A stretch of 64,000 bases of DNA from an uncultured Christensenella sp. (GCA_910578325.1 CAJTQT010000005.1:58363-122362); one strand, 5' to 3'. Positions 26,056-36,253 are shown, counted from the first letter of the stretch. Program-made: numbers and translations. Notes: generated from the sequence alone by a model not told the origin.

Positions 26056-29000
26056 ATGAAAAAACTCGTAACCGCCCTTATTATCGTGCTTCCCATCGTA
26101 CTCGTCGTCGCGCTTTTCGCAATAACGGGAATCGTGCGCATTTCCGCCGACATTCCCGTAAACGGAATTGAAATAACCAACAAAGGGGACGGCGGCATAC
26201 ACTTTTTCGATATCGCGAATTATGCTCATCCGCTCTATGAAACGGATCTCGGAATACAGGTTCTTCCGAGCGTGGCGAACAACAAAGAGTACACGCTTTC
26301 GATAACGGATACCGACGGAAATCCCACCGACATAGTGTCCCGCGACGAAAACGGCGCGTTCAGACTGCACGGCATAGGAATTGCAAAACTCACGTATACG
26401 ACGAAGGACGGAGGCTATTCAGACAGCGTCGTATTCAGCGTAACCGCAACCGGCGCGCTGGATTTCAATCCGATATTAAGCGACATCGGCGGCAATATTT
26501 ATACGCTGGAAGAGGGAGAAAATACGGATTACTCCGCAACCGTGACCACAGGCAATTATATTCTGAGCGGAAAGTATTTCCCCTCCGCAGTACAGTCCGC
26601 AGACATCTCGATTAGCGCGGAAAATGACGAAATAATAGTTTTAAACGGCTTAAATGGCGGCTTTAACGCCCGATTCAGTGGTGAAACGGTAATTTCTATG
26701 ACTGTATCGGGAGCAGGAGGCGATATTGTCAAAACGATTGCTCTCACCGTTCTGCCTGCCGCCGCCGTTACGATAAACGGTATGGACGCAGGCAACGACG
26801 ACCTGCGGCTTTCCTCTCCGCTGAATACCAATACTGTCACTTTCGGAGTTCAGTTTGACACTCCGCTTTCTGAAAGCGACATAACCGTGGGAGGAATAGG
26901 AGCAACCGGCGAAGTTCGGAAAGTACAGAGCGCGCAAAACGCGTTTACAGTCACGTTGACGCTTGACGAACCGTTTACCGCTCCTACCGCTATGCGCTAC
27001 ACTCTGCGCGCAGGCGGGAAACAATACAGATTTTACGTGGACTTCGACAGTCACAAAATCTCGGTATACTCCCCCTCAAATCCCGACGGAGAGGGCGATA
27101 TCGTGATACTGGCAGGTTCAACCGCAACTATAACCGCTTCGTGTTTCCCGTACGGCTCGGATATCGGATACAGGTTCGAAGCCGAGGGAGAAAGCGCGAT
27201 TTCGGTCAACGGAAACGAAAACGGAAAATGCACCGTCCGCGCGACGGGAGTCGGCGAAACGACGCTTCGCGTCATCTGGTCGCAGTACGCAGAAAACGGC
27301 GAAATCCTCGCAACCGGAACCGAAACGCGGAGAATAATTGCGGTGCAGGGTTACTCCTCTCTGGTGTTCGGAGAACACTCGGAATCGTACGGACTCGGAG
27401 GCACGCTTGCGGTCGCCACGGATAAATTCGATTCGGACGGAAACTTTGCCGCAAACGCATATCTCAGCAAGTTCCGCGCGTTCGACCGCGCAGGCAATGC
27501 CGCCGCGCTATCCGACATCGTTTTTACAACATCGGACAGCGCAATCGCGACAGTCGAAGCAGACGGCAACAGCGTATATTTCAAAGCGCGTGCAACCGGC
27601 AAGGTCACAGTCAAAGCAATCTGGAAATACGGAGACGTATTCGGAGTCAATCCCGCCGAGTTCAACTTTACGGCGGTCGACGGCGTTGAAACCCGAAGCG
27701 ATTCGGAAATACGCAAGGCTTTTGCCGATAACAGACAGGTTGTACTTGCGGAAGATATTTACCTCGGCGAAAACCTGTTCGTGAAAAATTCGGCAAACGG
27801 TCGCGAGCCCAAATACGACAGCGCGACAATGCGCGAAAAACTTTTGCAGTATACCGCAGAAATCAAAACGACCGCGGACTATCAGTATTATAAAAACACA
27901 GGGCAGGCTCATCCGTCCGTACGCTATTGCCTTGAAATAACTTCAAACGTATTCGGCAACGGACACACACTCAACGCGCAATATATCACGGATATGCTTG
28001 ACAGCACCGACAAGCCCTATGAGTTTGCGGTTTTCAAAGGACCTCTCGACTTTGTCGCGACGGGTAGCAACGGCATTAAACTCGCCGCGGTCAAGGCACA
28101 GGACAATATAGTGTTTCTTATTCGCAAGGACGGAATCACGGTGGACAACGCCGTGCTTAAAGGCTGCGACGACGAAACAATATACGAAGACGGAAAACTC
28201 AATCTTTCCCTGCTTAACAACATCGGAACGACGGTAGAAATAATGTCGGACGCAACGCTGAAAAACTGCCGCGTTATGAACGGACGCACGGTCATGCGCG
28301 CATTCGGACGCGACGGCATCGACGGCGGCTCGGCAGTAAACGCCCAAAGCGAAAGGATAACCGCAACAGTCGAGGGTTGCATATTACAGAACGCTCGGGA
28401 ATTTATTCTCAAAATCGGCACCAACCGCGTGTTGCGCGGCAATGAGGACGATCCGTCCCCCGCGCTTTTGGACGGAAGCGGAAACGAATATACCGCGCAT
28501 AACTCGACGGCGTGCGACGGTTACCTTAACGACGAGTTTTTTATGAGCAAACTTATGCTCACCGACGTTACGCTTAAAGACAGCACCCTGCGCACAAGCG
28601 GTCTGTTTACCGTAGGCGTCGAAAGCCATTTTTCGGGACCGATGCTCGCGGGCTCCAAAACCGCTATATTCCAACTCGAAGGCTGGCACGACCTTGCGGG
28701 TACAAGTTATCCCGCAGTATTGCGGCTGGTCGGCGACGTGATTCTCGCCGACTGGAAAAACATAAACTCGGTGGACAGTTCAACGCTTATCGAGTGCAAT
28801 TCGACGCAGGATTCGCTTGCATTCCTGTCCCTGAATATTGCCGAAATGCTCAAAACCGTACGGCAGTACGGCGGCGACGAGTATAAAAATCTTATCGCGG
28901 ACAGGCAGGGAGAGAAATTCGTACACGGCGGAATCGCGTTCTACGGCGGCGGAAGAAACTATTCCGTCCTCGATACGACAAATTATACTTTTGAGAAAAT

Positions 29001-29175
29001 GAACCACTATAACGTCAATCTCTCGATTCTGACAAAATCCCCCGACGAGATAATTTCAAGTCAGGGCTGGATGCTCCCCGCCGCGGCGGGAGAATGGGAT
29101 TTCCGCTTTGTAATGTTCGACGCAACCAGCGGTTACGATTTCGACGCTCAAAGCGCGGCAAAACGGATATATTGA
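26056..29175 (+). CDS. Giant membrane-anchored surface protein with BIG2-type Ig domain
   Basis: 1039 residues starting at 26056 (GGAGG 7 bp upstream, 2 bp after the permease). Residues 4-28 are a signal anchor without lipobox. The rest is extracellular beta-rich sequence; an Ig-like BIG2 domain is clear near residues 480-540 (SAIATVEADGN, ARATGKVTVKA), and the region from about 600 looks like a right-handed beta-helix with repeated VTLKDSTL-type rungs. No LPXTG motif. It probably binds a wall or host polymer. Position in the exporter operon suggests function with it. Confidence 0.8.
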   Translation: MKKLVTALIIVLPIVLVVALFAITGIVRISADIPVNGIEITNKGDGGIHFFDIANYAHPLYETDLGIQVLPSVANNKEYTLSITDTDGNPTDIVSRDENGAFRLHGIGIAKLTYTTKDGGYSDSVVFSVTATGALDFNPILSDIGGNIYTLEEGENTDYSATVTTGNYILSGKYFPSAVQSADISISAENDEIIVLNGLNGGFNARFSGETVISMTVSGAGGDIVKTIALTVLPAAAVTINGMDAGNDDLRLSSPLNTNTVTFGVQFDTPLSESDITVGGIGATGEVRKVQSAQNAFTVTLTLDEPFTAPTAMRYTLRAGGKQYRFYVDFDSHKISVYSPSNPDGEGDIVILAGSTATITASCFPYGSDIGYRFEAEGESAISVNGNENGKCTVRATGVGETTLRVIWSQYAENGEILATGTETRRIIAVQGYSSLVFGEHSESYGLGGTLAVATDKFDSDGNFAANAYLSKFRAFDRAGNAAALSDIVFTTSDSAIATVEADGNSVYFKARATGKVTVKAIWKYGDVFGVNPAEFNFTAVDGVETRSDSEIRKAFADNRQVVLAEDIYLGENLFVKNSANGREPKYDSATMREKLLQYTAEIKTTADYQYYKNTGQAHPSVRYCLEITSNVFGNGHTLNAQYITDMLDSTDKPYEFAVFKGPLDFVATGSNGIKLAAVKAQDNIVFLIRKDGITVDNAVLKGCDDETIYEDGKLNLSLLNNIGTTVEIMSDATLKNCRVMNGRTVMRAFGRDGIDGGSAVNAQSERITATVEGCILQNAREFILKIGTNRVLRGNEDDPSPALLDGSGNEYTAHNSTACDGYLNDEFFMSKLMLTDVTLKDSTLRTSGLFTVGVESHFSGPMLAGSKTAIFQLEGWHDLAGTSYPAVLRLVGDVILADWKNINSVDSSTLIECNSTQDSLAFLSLNIAEMLKTVRQYGGDEYKNLIADRQGEKFVHGGIAFYGGGRNYSVLDTTNYTFEKMNHYNVNLSILTKSPDEIISSQGWMLPAAAGEWDFRFVMFDATSGYDFDAQSAAKRIY

Positions 29176-29259
29176 CAGAAAAAGGTGTTTATATCGCTGA
29201 AATTGCAATGTAAACATATAAAACTTACAAATCTATGAATTTTATAAAGACGGTGGATT

Positions 29260-32200
29260 ATGACTAAACGCGTATTTACAAGATTCCTTTGCGCCCTGTC
29301 GGTTACGGTACTCATACTCGTTACAGGATTGTGCATACTGTCCGCTTGCGACAAATCGGACGGGAAAATTTCCGTAATTTTCGATTATAACGACGGTTCG
29401 GGCAACACGGAGACGCGCAGGATTTCGGAAGGCGAATCTCTGTTCACTCCCGTCCGCGACGGCTACTTTTTCGCAGGATGGTCAACCGACCGCGACGAAA
29501 ACGTCGGGTACGAAAAGTTGACCGACGGCATTACGCTGTACGCGATTTGGGAAATAGCGACCTACACAGTAAAATTCTACGTGGAGGACACGCTGATAGC
29601 GACGCGCACCGTCCGACACGGGCAATCCGCCGAGCCGCCGACGTATGCCGAATATGCAGACCTGATTCCCGAAGGATACGCGCTCGGAGACTGGGAAGGC
29701 GGTGATTTTTCCAACGTAACAAAAAATCTGAACATATTTGCAAACTGCGTGCCCGCTGACAGCAACGTAAAATTTCTTGACCGCGAGGGCGACGGAGCGG
29801 CGCAGATTGCAGAGTATCTCGGACAGACAGGCAAACGCGTTCCACTGCCGCCGAATCCCGTCAGAGACGGTTTTACGTTCGAGGGCTGGTACAGAGCGGA
29901 CGGACGCAAATACACAGAGACCGACGTTTTCGAGGAAAACCTCGTATATAGCGCGCACTGGACGCTGATACTGCCGACCGTTCCCGCAGTGAGCGGAGAA
30001 AACAAAATCACGTACGGAGACACGCTCCGACTTACCGCCGGAAACGCAACTAAATATGACTTTATCACTTATTCGTATTCGTGGCACAACGGCGACCTGA
30101 AAATCTGCGACGGGCAATCTCTGACGTACTCCGACAGGCTTGCCGCAGGAGCGCATACGCTGACTTTACAGGTTAGCGCGACCTCTTCGATAAACGGCAA
30201 AACCGAAATGGCGACAAACCGCGCAGACATTGCTATAAGCGTAGAAAAGGCGATACTTACGGCATCGGCGGCGGACGTGCAACTGACGTACGGCGATAAA
30301 CTTCCCGGGAATTTCGCACTCACGTATACGGGCTTTAAATACGGCGATACCGCGCAGGCGCTCGGCAGAATCACAGTATCCGAAACGAATTTCACTGAAA
30401 ACGCAGGCGTAGGAAAGTATTATGCCCTGCTCGGCTTCGAAAGTTCGGATTATGAAATAAAAGCCGCGGACGGCGGCGAGGTTTCGGTTGACATAACCGT
30501 AGCGAAAAAGCAAATCGCATTCGAATATAAGTTTTTAAAGGAATTTGACGGCAACGTCCTTTCGTTTACCGCAACCAAAACCGACGGACTTTTAGAAGGA
30601 CATACTCTTTCGCTTGCGGCGCAGACAACGGGCGTCAATGTCGGCGAATATATTTACCCTGCGGGAGTCATTCTGACGCAAGTGACGGTGAAAGATTCTC
30701 AGAACCAAAATCTCACGTCGAACTATGCGATATCGCTGTCCATAAAATGCGAAATACAAGGCGCGAATATAGATTATAAAACACCTGCCGCCGTGACCTA
30801 TGACGGACAGCCCCACCGCGCGGAGATAATCGCAAAACAGGAGTGTGAAATCAAATATTCACTCGACGGCGGAAATTTCGATATCGACGCTCCGTCATTT
30901 ACGGACGCAGGCGCTCACCGCGTTTATATACGCATAACCGCCAAAAACTATTTCCCCGTGCATACCTATTTCGAATTAGTAATAAACAAAGCGCCCGTGA
31001 CCGTCGATATAGATGACAAAACGGTGATTGCAGGCAATCCTCTACCCGAATTCACATACAGCATAACGGGTGCAACGATGGACTCGCCGCTCACACTGAA
31101 ATGCGATTATGAACAAGACGGCGCAACGGGCGAATATGAAATAGACTGCGACAGAACACACCCGATATTCGGCAATGAAAACTATAATGTGACGGTAAAC
31201 AAAGGCGCGCTGAAAGTCGTTTCGGATTCGAGTCAGATACCCGCCGCAAAGCCTACGCTTACGCTTCACCTCGCAGGCAATTTTGCTATAATCTATGGCG
31301 AGGCTATGCCTGAATTTACGATTGAATCCGTGGAAGGACTCATAGACGGCGACCGTTTTGAAGACGTCGTAAGCGGAACGCCCGAGGTTGTATGCGGATA
31401 TGCGGACAGCCCGTCGGCGGGACAGTTTGCACTGACTGTGCGCGGACTTAGATCGGACAAATACGATATATTGACGGTAGGCACGCTGAACATCGGCAAA
31501 GCGACGCTTACTATAACCGTAGGCGCACACGCACCGATTGTATTCGGTTCGCCTATTCCGACGGACTTCGCTTACACTGCCGACGGATTCGCATTCGCAG
31601 ACGGCAAAGAACTTCTCGACAGCCTGACTTTCTCTACCGATTACAATCAGATATCGCCGGTATCGCAAGAGGGATACGATGTATATGCCGACGTATACGG
31701 TTTAAATCTTGCTAACTACGATATCAAGACGGTATCTTCAAAACTGACTGTAATAAAAGCAACGCCGACCATACTTGTCGAAAAAGACGTGTATGAACTC
31801 AACTATACGGGAAACGAGTACGACTTCAAAGCGGAAATAGGCGCGATATCCACCAACTTCGACGAAAATTCCGACCTGCTGTACGATTCGCCGAGAGGCA
31901 AAGACGGCGGCGTGTACAAGGTAACGATCACATCACCCGAGACGGACAATTTCAACAGCGCGACCGCCGTAGTCACCGTAAAAATACTTGCGGCAAAAAT
32001 CGGATATTCGCTCTACGCAGTCGAAGACGCGCTTGAAAAGGGCGGCGACATACTGCTGATAGGCAACGCTTTTATTTCCAAAGACGCGGTTTTGAAAGCA
32101 GGCTCCACTCTGACGCTTCCCTGCCGCGAAGACGGCAAAGCGTACGAATACGGTTATGCCGATTTCGACACTAAATCCTATTATCTCAATCCGCTGACGG

Positions 32201-33372
32201 ACGAAGTGACCTATATTCTCACTCTCGGCAGCGGCGTGAATATGCAAATATGCGGAACTCTGATCATAGGAGGCGAAATAGGTCAGGCGAACGGCAGATA
32301 CAACGGACACACTTCCGGCGCGCATTCGGTGCTGGACACTGCGGTCGGCTCGCAAATAACGATATACGAATTCGGAGTTGTGGACTGCATCGGAGGCTTT
32401 ATCACGGGACAGGGCGAATTGACCGTGAACGACGGCGGAACGCTCAAGCAGAATTTCACCGTCATCGACTTCCGCGGCGGAACGTCCACAGTGGGCAGTT
32501 ATCAGAAAGGCAAAATCGCGCCTTTCAATATTTTCGACCTGCCCAACATCACCGTACAGCAGACCGTTTATAGCGGCGCAAAAGTAGTTGCGCACTGCGA
32601 TTTGTTTGCAGGCGGACAGCATAATATCACCGACGTAAACGTGGTCGCAAACGAGGACGCTCTGCTCAATCTCGGTCAGGACGCATATATTGTTGCAAAG
32701 CATAACCTGTCCTACGGCGATATCGCGCCCGATTTCACGATGGCGACGTACGGCGATATTACGGTCGGCTCAATCAAAATCACAATCAAAGTTATGATAT
32801 CCGCAACCGTGGATATGGCGGACGTATACTGCCCGCTAAGTTACATAATCGATTTGCACGTGTACGGCACGCTCACGACAAAGAACACTTTTAAACTTCT
32901 GCCCGGAGCGTCGCTGACAGTCGAAAAAGGCGGCACACTGAATTTGCTTAAAGGCGCGGGACTGACAGTCTACACAGGCGACTGGAAAGACCAACTCTCT
33001 TTGAGAACGGACGGCAAACCGATAACCGAATCCCGACCGGGAGAAGAAGCGCGCTATCCGCACGATAAGGGCGACGCTACGCTGCTTATCAAAGGCACGT
33101 TGAACGTTTCCTCCGAAGCGGCGATAAGCGGAATTATTCAGGGCGACGATGGCGCGACAGTCACGATCGAAAACGGCTGCGCGCTCACAATAACAACAAA
33201 AGAAGGTATCGCCGTAAAAGGCGAAGGCATACTGGGCACTCTAAATCAAATCTGGCACGAAACTGCGGTTATAACCAAAACCGCAATTTTGCGCAACGGC
33301 GACGGAACGGAGTTTTCCGCCGATGCGGACAGTACGTATGCGTTTGCGGACGGAAAATGGAACGCCCGTTAA
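29260..33372 (+). CDS. Giant surface lipoprotein with InlB and MBG/YDG-type repeats
   Basis: 1370 residues. The N-terminus is a lipoprotein signal with lipobox LSAC (cleavage before Cys31). Two InlB-type repeats follow (about 35-230), then several MBG/YDG-type modules (YGDTLRLTAG, YGDKLPGNFALTY, FTATKTDGLLEGHTL and similar) to about residue 900, and a C-terminal beta-solenoid-like part. Such proteins act as stalked adhesins or wall-binding proteins. It is the last of the exporter/surface-protein group; the gap of 85 bp to the previous gene has a weak site GGTGGA. Confidence 0.82.
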   Translation: MTKRVFTRFLCALSVTVLILVTGLCILSACDKSDGKISVIFDYNDGSGNTETRRISEGESLFTPVRDGYFFAGWSTDRDENVGYEKLTDGITLYAIWEIATYTVKFYVEDTLIATRTVRHGQSAEPPTYAEYADLIPEGYALGDWEGGDFSNVTKNLNIFANCVPADSNVKFLDREGDGAAQIAEYLGQTGKRVPLPPNPVRDGFTFEGWYRADGRKYTETDVFEENLVYSAHWTLILPTVPAVSGENKITYGDTLRLTAGNATKYDFITYSYSWHNGDLKICDGQSLTYSDRLAAGAHTLTLQVSATSSINGKTEMATNRADIAISVEKAILTASAADVQLTYGDKLPGNFALTYTGFKYGDTAQALGRITVSETNFTENAGVGKYYALLGFESSDYEIKAADGGEVSVDITVAKKQIAFEYKFLKEFDGNVLSFTATKTDGLLEGHTLSLAAQTTGVNVGEYIYPAGVILTQVTVKDSQNQNLTSNYAISLSIKCEIQGANIDYKTPAAVTYDGQPHRAEIIAKQECEIKYSLDGGNFDIDAPSFTDAGAHRVYIRITAKNYFPVHTYFELVINKAPVTVDIDDKTVIAGNPLPEFTYSITGATMDSPLTLKCDYEQDGATGEYEIDCDRTHPIFGNENYNVTVNKGALKVVSDSSQIPAAKPTLTLHLAGNFAIIYGEAMPEFTIESVEGLIDGDRFEDVVSGTPEVVCGYADSPSAGQFALTVRGLRSDKYDILTVGTLNIGKATLTITVGAHAPIVFGSPIPTDFAYTADGFAFADGKELLDSLTFSTDYNQISPVSQEGYDVYADVYGLNLANYDIKTVSSKLTVIKATPTILVEKDVYELNYTGNEYDFKAEIGAISTNFDENSDLLYDSPRGKDGGVYKVTITSPETDNFNSATAVVTVKILAAKIGYSLYAVEDALEKGGDILLIGNAFISKDAVLKAGSTLTLPCREDGKAYEYGYADFDTKSYYLNPLTDEVTYILTLGSGVNMQICGTLIIGGEIGQANGRYNGHTSGAHSVLDTAVGSQITIYEFGVVDCIGGFITGQGELTVNDGGTLKQNFTVIDFRGGTSTVGSYQKGKIAPFNIFDLPNITVQQTVYSGAKVVAHCDLFAGGQHNITDVNVVANEDALLNLGQDAYIVAKHNLSYGDIAPDFTMATYGDITVGSIKITIKVMISATVDMADVYCPLSYIIDLHVYGTLTTKNTFKLLPGASLTVEKGGTLNLLKGAGLTVYTGDWKDQLSLRTDGKPITESRPGEEARYPHDKGDATLLIKGTLNVSSEAAISGIIQGDDGATVTIENGCALTITTKEGIAVKGEGILGTLNQIWHETAVITKTAILRNGDGTEFSADADSTYAFADGKWNAR

Positions 33373-33401
33373 ACTAAAAGTCAATTTGCGTACTGACATA
33401 A

Positions 33402-33432
33402 ATGAAAAAAGCGTCGAGAGACGCTTTTTTCA
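33402..33432. terminator. Bidirectional terminator
   Basis: Perfect stem TGAAAAAAGCGTC / GACGCTTTTTTCA between the surface lipoprotein gene and the small membrane protein gene. Confidence 0.88.
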
Positions 33433-33451
33433 TATCCAAACTACTTAATTG

Positions 33452-33688
33452 TTATTGCTGATACTCGATACGGTTTTTCTTCATAAAATAGTTTACTTCA
33501 CCGACCACGAACAGCAACGCCGCCACAACGAACATTGCTATGCCCACGCCGTAACCGACTCCGCCGGGCACAAGGAAAAAGAATGCCAGACCGACAGACA
33601 GCGCAAGGAAAGAAATGAGGATGAAAAGTATCATAATGTTCATATTACTGAGTTCCGCTACTTTTCTCACAATATTTTTTTCGTCCAT
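33452..33688 (-). CDS. Small two-helix membrane protein
   Basis: 78 residues from the ATG at 33688, which follows a perfect AGGAGG by 5 bp. Two membrane helices at about 18-38 and 44-64, with charged ends (MDEKNIVRK and KKNRIEYQQ). Family not recognised. It is monocistronic, sharing a bidirectional terminator with the lipoprotein gene. Confidence 0.75.
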   Translation of the reverse strand: MDEKNIVRKVAELSNMNIMILFILISFLALSVGLAFFFLVPGGVGYGVGIAMFVVAALLFVVGEVNYFMKKNRIEYQQ

Positions 33689-33888
33689 ACGCACCTCCTT
33701 TTAGTAGTACTGTTAGTATGCGAAAAAAACCGCGACATATTCACACTTCGAATAATTATTATTGTCGCTTACCGCTCGCTTCGCGCAATTCTTATTTCAA
33801 TGCGTACAAATCTTATCAAACGCTCAGCACACCATTCGCTAACACCGCTTAACTTCGCGCTATCGTCTAATTTGCAACATGATCCGAC

Positions 33889-34224
33889 TCAGGCAGAAAG
33901 ATATTCCTTATAAAGACTGTTTGTATCGGGATAATCCACAACCGAAATTTCAGGTTTTTGCAACTCCTGCTTTTCCTCTGCCAGAATCTGTCTGATTTCA
34001 ACAAGACAGTTCTGCATCTCGTCAATCTTTTTGATTGCAACCACCTGCCGCATATTTCTTATTACAGAATCGTTGCGCCAACAGTCGCAGGATTTATGTT
34101 TGTCAAGTATGATTTCATTTTTGTCGCGGCAGTAACCGATTTTGTGTTTAGAAAACTCGCAAAAGCCTTTTGTGTAAAAAGGCCTGTAATATTTGCAATT
34201 CCAACATTCCTTGATTTTGTTCAT
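33889..34224 (-). CDS. Cys-rich small protein, divergent from an XRE regulator
   Basis: 111 residues. The first 50 residues contain CWNCKYYRPF, CEFSK, YCRDKNE and CDCW, that is seven Cys in CxxC-like spacing, probably a zinc-binding module; a helical tail follows. It is a paralogue of the protein at 59507-59785 (CETCKYYKPHY). Both are divergent from a small XRE repressor gene, so this is a repeated two-gene module. The start is preceded by GAGGT, which overlaps the first operator. Function unknown. Confidence 0.75.
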   Translation of the reverse strand: MNKIKECWNCKYYRPFYTKGFCEFSKHKIGYCRDKNEIILDKHKSCDCWRNDSVIRNMRQVVAIKKIDEMQNCLVEIRQILAEEKQELQKPEISVVDYPDTNSLYKEYLSA

Positions 34225-34238
34225 AAAAACTTAACCTC

Positions 34239-34308
34239 ACAAGTATTCTTGTGGATATTATATTACAAGATTTCTTATATTGCAATACTTTTTTCAAGAT
34301 TTCTTGTA
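34239..34308. promoter_or_regulatory. Divergent promoter with three ACAAG-N4-CTTGT operators
   Basis: Operators: ACAAGTATTCTTGT (34239-34252), ACAAGATTTCTTAT (34265-34278) and CAAGATTTCTTG (34295-34306). A minus-strand promoter TTGCAA (34280-34285)-17 bp-TATAAT (34257-34262) has the middle operator in its spacer. TTGCAA is its own inverse, so it can also serve as -35 for the plus-strand XRE gene, with a weak -10 near 34303. The XRE protein at 34319 is the likely ligand. Confidence 0.7.
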
Positions 34309-34318
34309 GCATATATTT

Positions 34319-34519
34319 ATGGAATTTAAGTCAAGATTGAAAGATTTAAGAACATCAAACAATTTAAGCCAAAAACAATTAGGCGACATTATCGGGGCTT
34401 CGTACTCTGCAATCGGCTATTGGGAAACGGGAGTCAACGAGCCTAAAATCAGTTATATTATAGCATTATGCAAATATTTTAACGTATCAGCCGATTATCT
34501 TCTGGGTTTGACAGATTAA
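34319..34519 (+). CDS. XRE-family helix-turn-helix repressor
   Basis: 66 residues, a single HTH domain: LRTSNNLSQKQLGDIIGAS with recognition helix YSAIGYWETG, ending in the common DYLLGLTD. There is no ribosome binding site before the ATG, which may mean a leaderless or very short leader transcript. It is divergent from the Cys-rich gene and three palindromic operators lie between, so it probably represses both. It resembles the HTH protein at 59878. Confidence 0.85.
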   Translation: MEFKSRLKDLRTSNNLSQKQLGDIIGASYSAIGYWETGVNEPKISYIIALCKYFNVSADYLLGLTD

Positions 34520-34549
34520 ACAAACAGCGCGCGCAATTTGAGGCGGAAT

Positions 34550-34762
34550 ATGGACAGTAAAATTAAAGATATTGTAAGTAAAAACTTGAAACAAGCGCGA
34601 GAGTCCATCGGATTGACTCAGCAACAGGTTGCCGATATAATGCAAACAAAACAAAATATATACAGCAGGTATGAAACAGGGAAATTAGAACTTGACTATT
34701 GCAAAATAGAATTTTTGTGTCGCTTGTTTGACATCACTCCTAACGACCTGTTCGGATTTTAA
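34550..34762 (+). CDS. Second XRE-family helix-turn-helix protein
   Basis: 70 residues from the ATG at 34550 (GAGGCGG site). One HTH domain: ARESIGLTQQQVADIMQT, then NIYSRYETGKL, ending NDLFGF. Different enough from the 66-residue neighbour to recognise other sites. It follows that gene by 30 bp and is probably cotranscribed. Target unknown. Confidence 0.82.
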   Translation: MDSKIKDIVSKNLKQARESIGLTQQQVADIMQTKQNIYSRYETGKLELDYCKIEFLCRLFDITPNDLFGF

Positions 34763-34811
34763 TTTGAAATAGAATATCACCTTGGATACTATGACAAATG
34801 GTTAATAAACC

Positions 34812-34842
34812 GCAAAAGCACCGTTTAAACGGTGCTTTTGCA
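34812..34842. terminator. Bidirectional terminator between the XRE pair and cysS
   Basis: Perfect stem GCAAAAGCACCGTT / AACGGTGCTTTTGC. Confidence 0.88.
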
Positions 34843-34861
34843 TATATAAAGTTCGTTTTTG

Positions 34862-36253
34862 TTAAAGTTTTTCTATAACCGCGCCGTCTTTGGTATCCTT
34901 GACGGAATATCCCAGCGCAGTTATTTCTGCACGAATCGCGTCCGCCTGCGCCCAGTCTTTATTCTGTTTTGCGAGCGTGCGTTTTTCTACAAGTTCGAGC
35001 ACTTCGGCGGGAACGTCCTGCTTGTTTTTGTTCTCATAAGCGTATATAAACGCCTCGGGTTCGGTTTTAAAAAGCCCGAGCAGACCGTACGTTTCCCTGA
35101 CCTGACGCGCGTCCGAAATTGCGGTGGCGTCGCCCTCTTTTAGTTTGGCTTTGATTGATTTGAATATCGCAAACAGGTCTGCAAGCGCTTTGGCTGTGTT
35201 GAAATCGTCATCCATTGCGCGATTGAACTCCGCGTCGATTTCCGCGTTTCCGCTCTCGCAGGTCATTCCGCTGTTGTCCGCTTCTTCCAAAGTTCTGTAA
35301 AAATTGTAGAGGTGTTTATCCGCATCGGGGAAAAGGCTGTCCGTTACATTGATGTCGCCGCGGTAGTTTGTCTGCAACAGCGCGTATTTGATCGTTTCGG
35401 CGGAGTACGCGTCCAGCAAATCTCCGAGCAACAGACTGTTTCCGAGCGATTTGCTCATCTTCTGTCCGTTTACCTTTATGAGTCCGTTGTGAATCCAGTA
35501 TTTTGCAAACTGTTTGCCGGTCAACGCTTCGCTCTGCGCTATCTCGTTCTCGTGGTGGGGGAATATCAAATCCCTGCCGCCGCCGTGAATATCAATCTGG
35601 TCGCCGAAAGCCGCTCTGTTCATAGCCGAGCACTCTATGTGCCAGCCCGGGCGACCTTTGCCCCAGGGCGATTCCCAAAATACTTCGCCCTCTTTTGCAG
35701 ACTTCCAAAGCGCGAAATCGAGCGGATTGCGTTTGTTCTCCTCGTTTTCGATGCGCACGCTTTCGTAAGCGTCCTCCAACTTTCTGCCGCTGAGTTTTCC
35801 GTAATCCGAAAAACTCTCCACTGCAAAGTACACGTCGCCGCGCGCAGTCGGATAAGCGTGTCCGCTTTCAATCAGTTTGCCGACGAAATCGATTATATTG
35901 TCAATATTGCAGGAGGCTTTGAGCCACACGTCGGGGTCGTCCACGTCGAATCTGCGCATAAGCGCGTCGATGCGCTCTATCATCGCTTCGGCATATTCGA
36001 GAGCGGGTATTCCCGTCTCGCGCGAGCGCGCGATGATCTTGTCGTCTACGTCCGTATAATTGCGCGCGTATGTAACGGCGTATCCGCGCTTTTGCAGATA
36101 CTTGCGTATCACGTCGTATATCAATGCCTGATACGCGTGTCCTATGTGCGCGTCGCCAGACACCGTTATACCGCACGCATACATATTTACACGCCCCTCT
36201 GCGAGAGGAGTAAATTCTTCTTTTCTGCCGCTGAGCGTATTATAGATTTTCAT
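34862..36253 (-). CDS. cysS: Cysteinyl-tRNA synthetase
   Basis: 463 residues from the ATG at 36253 (start MKIYNTLSG as in the family; a longer frame to 36349 would overlap cysE). Class I signatures HIGH (GDAHIGHAY) and KMSKS (GQKMSKSLG) are present, with the zinc ligands in ACGITV and HIECSAM and the HHENEIAQSE stretch. It charges tRNA-Cys with cysteine. It follows cysE by 47 bp, the standard cysE-cysS pairing of Bacillota that links cysteine synthesis with its use. Confidence 0.96.
   Translation of the reverse strand: MKIYNTLSGRKEEFTPLAEGRVNMYACGITVSGDAHIGHAYQALIYDVIRKYLQKRGYAVTYARNYTDVDDKIIARSRETGIPALEYAEAMIERIDALMRRFDVDDPDVWLKASCNIDNIIDFVGKLIESGHAYPTARGDVYFAVESFSDYGKLSGRKLEDAYESVRIENEENKRNPLDFALWKSAKEGEVFWESPWGKGRPGWHIECSAMNRAAFGDQIDIHGGGRDLIFPHHENEIAQSEALTGKQFAKYWIHNGLIKVNGQKMSKSLGNSLLLGDLLDAYSAETIKYALLQTNYRGDINVTDSLFPDADKHLYNFYRTLEEADNSGMTCESGNAEIDAEFNRAMDDDFNTAKALADLFAIFKSIKAKLKEGDATAISDARQVRETYGLLGLFKTEPEAFIYAYENKNKQDVPAEVLELVEKRTLAKQNKDWAQADAIRAEITALGYSVKDTKDGAVIEKL

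Noticed and set aside
26056..29175. Sortase-anchored protein
   Set aside because: No LPXTG motif or C-terminal hydrophobic segment is present.
33449..33913. Plus-strand ORF of 154 codons
   Set aside because: It is antisense to a small membrane protein gene that has a perfect AGGAGG site and hydrophobic helices.
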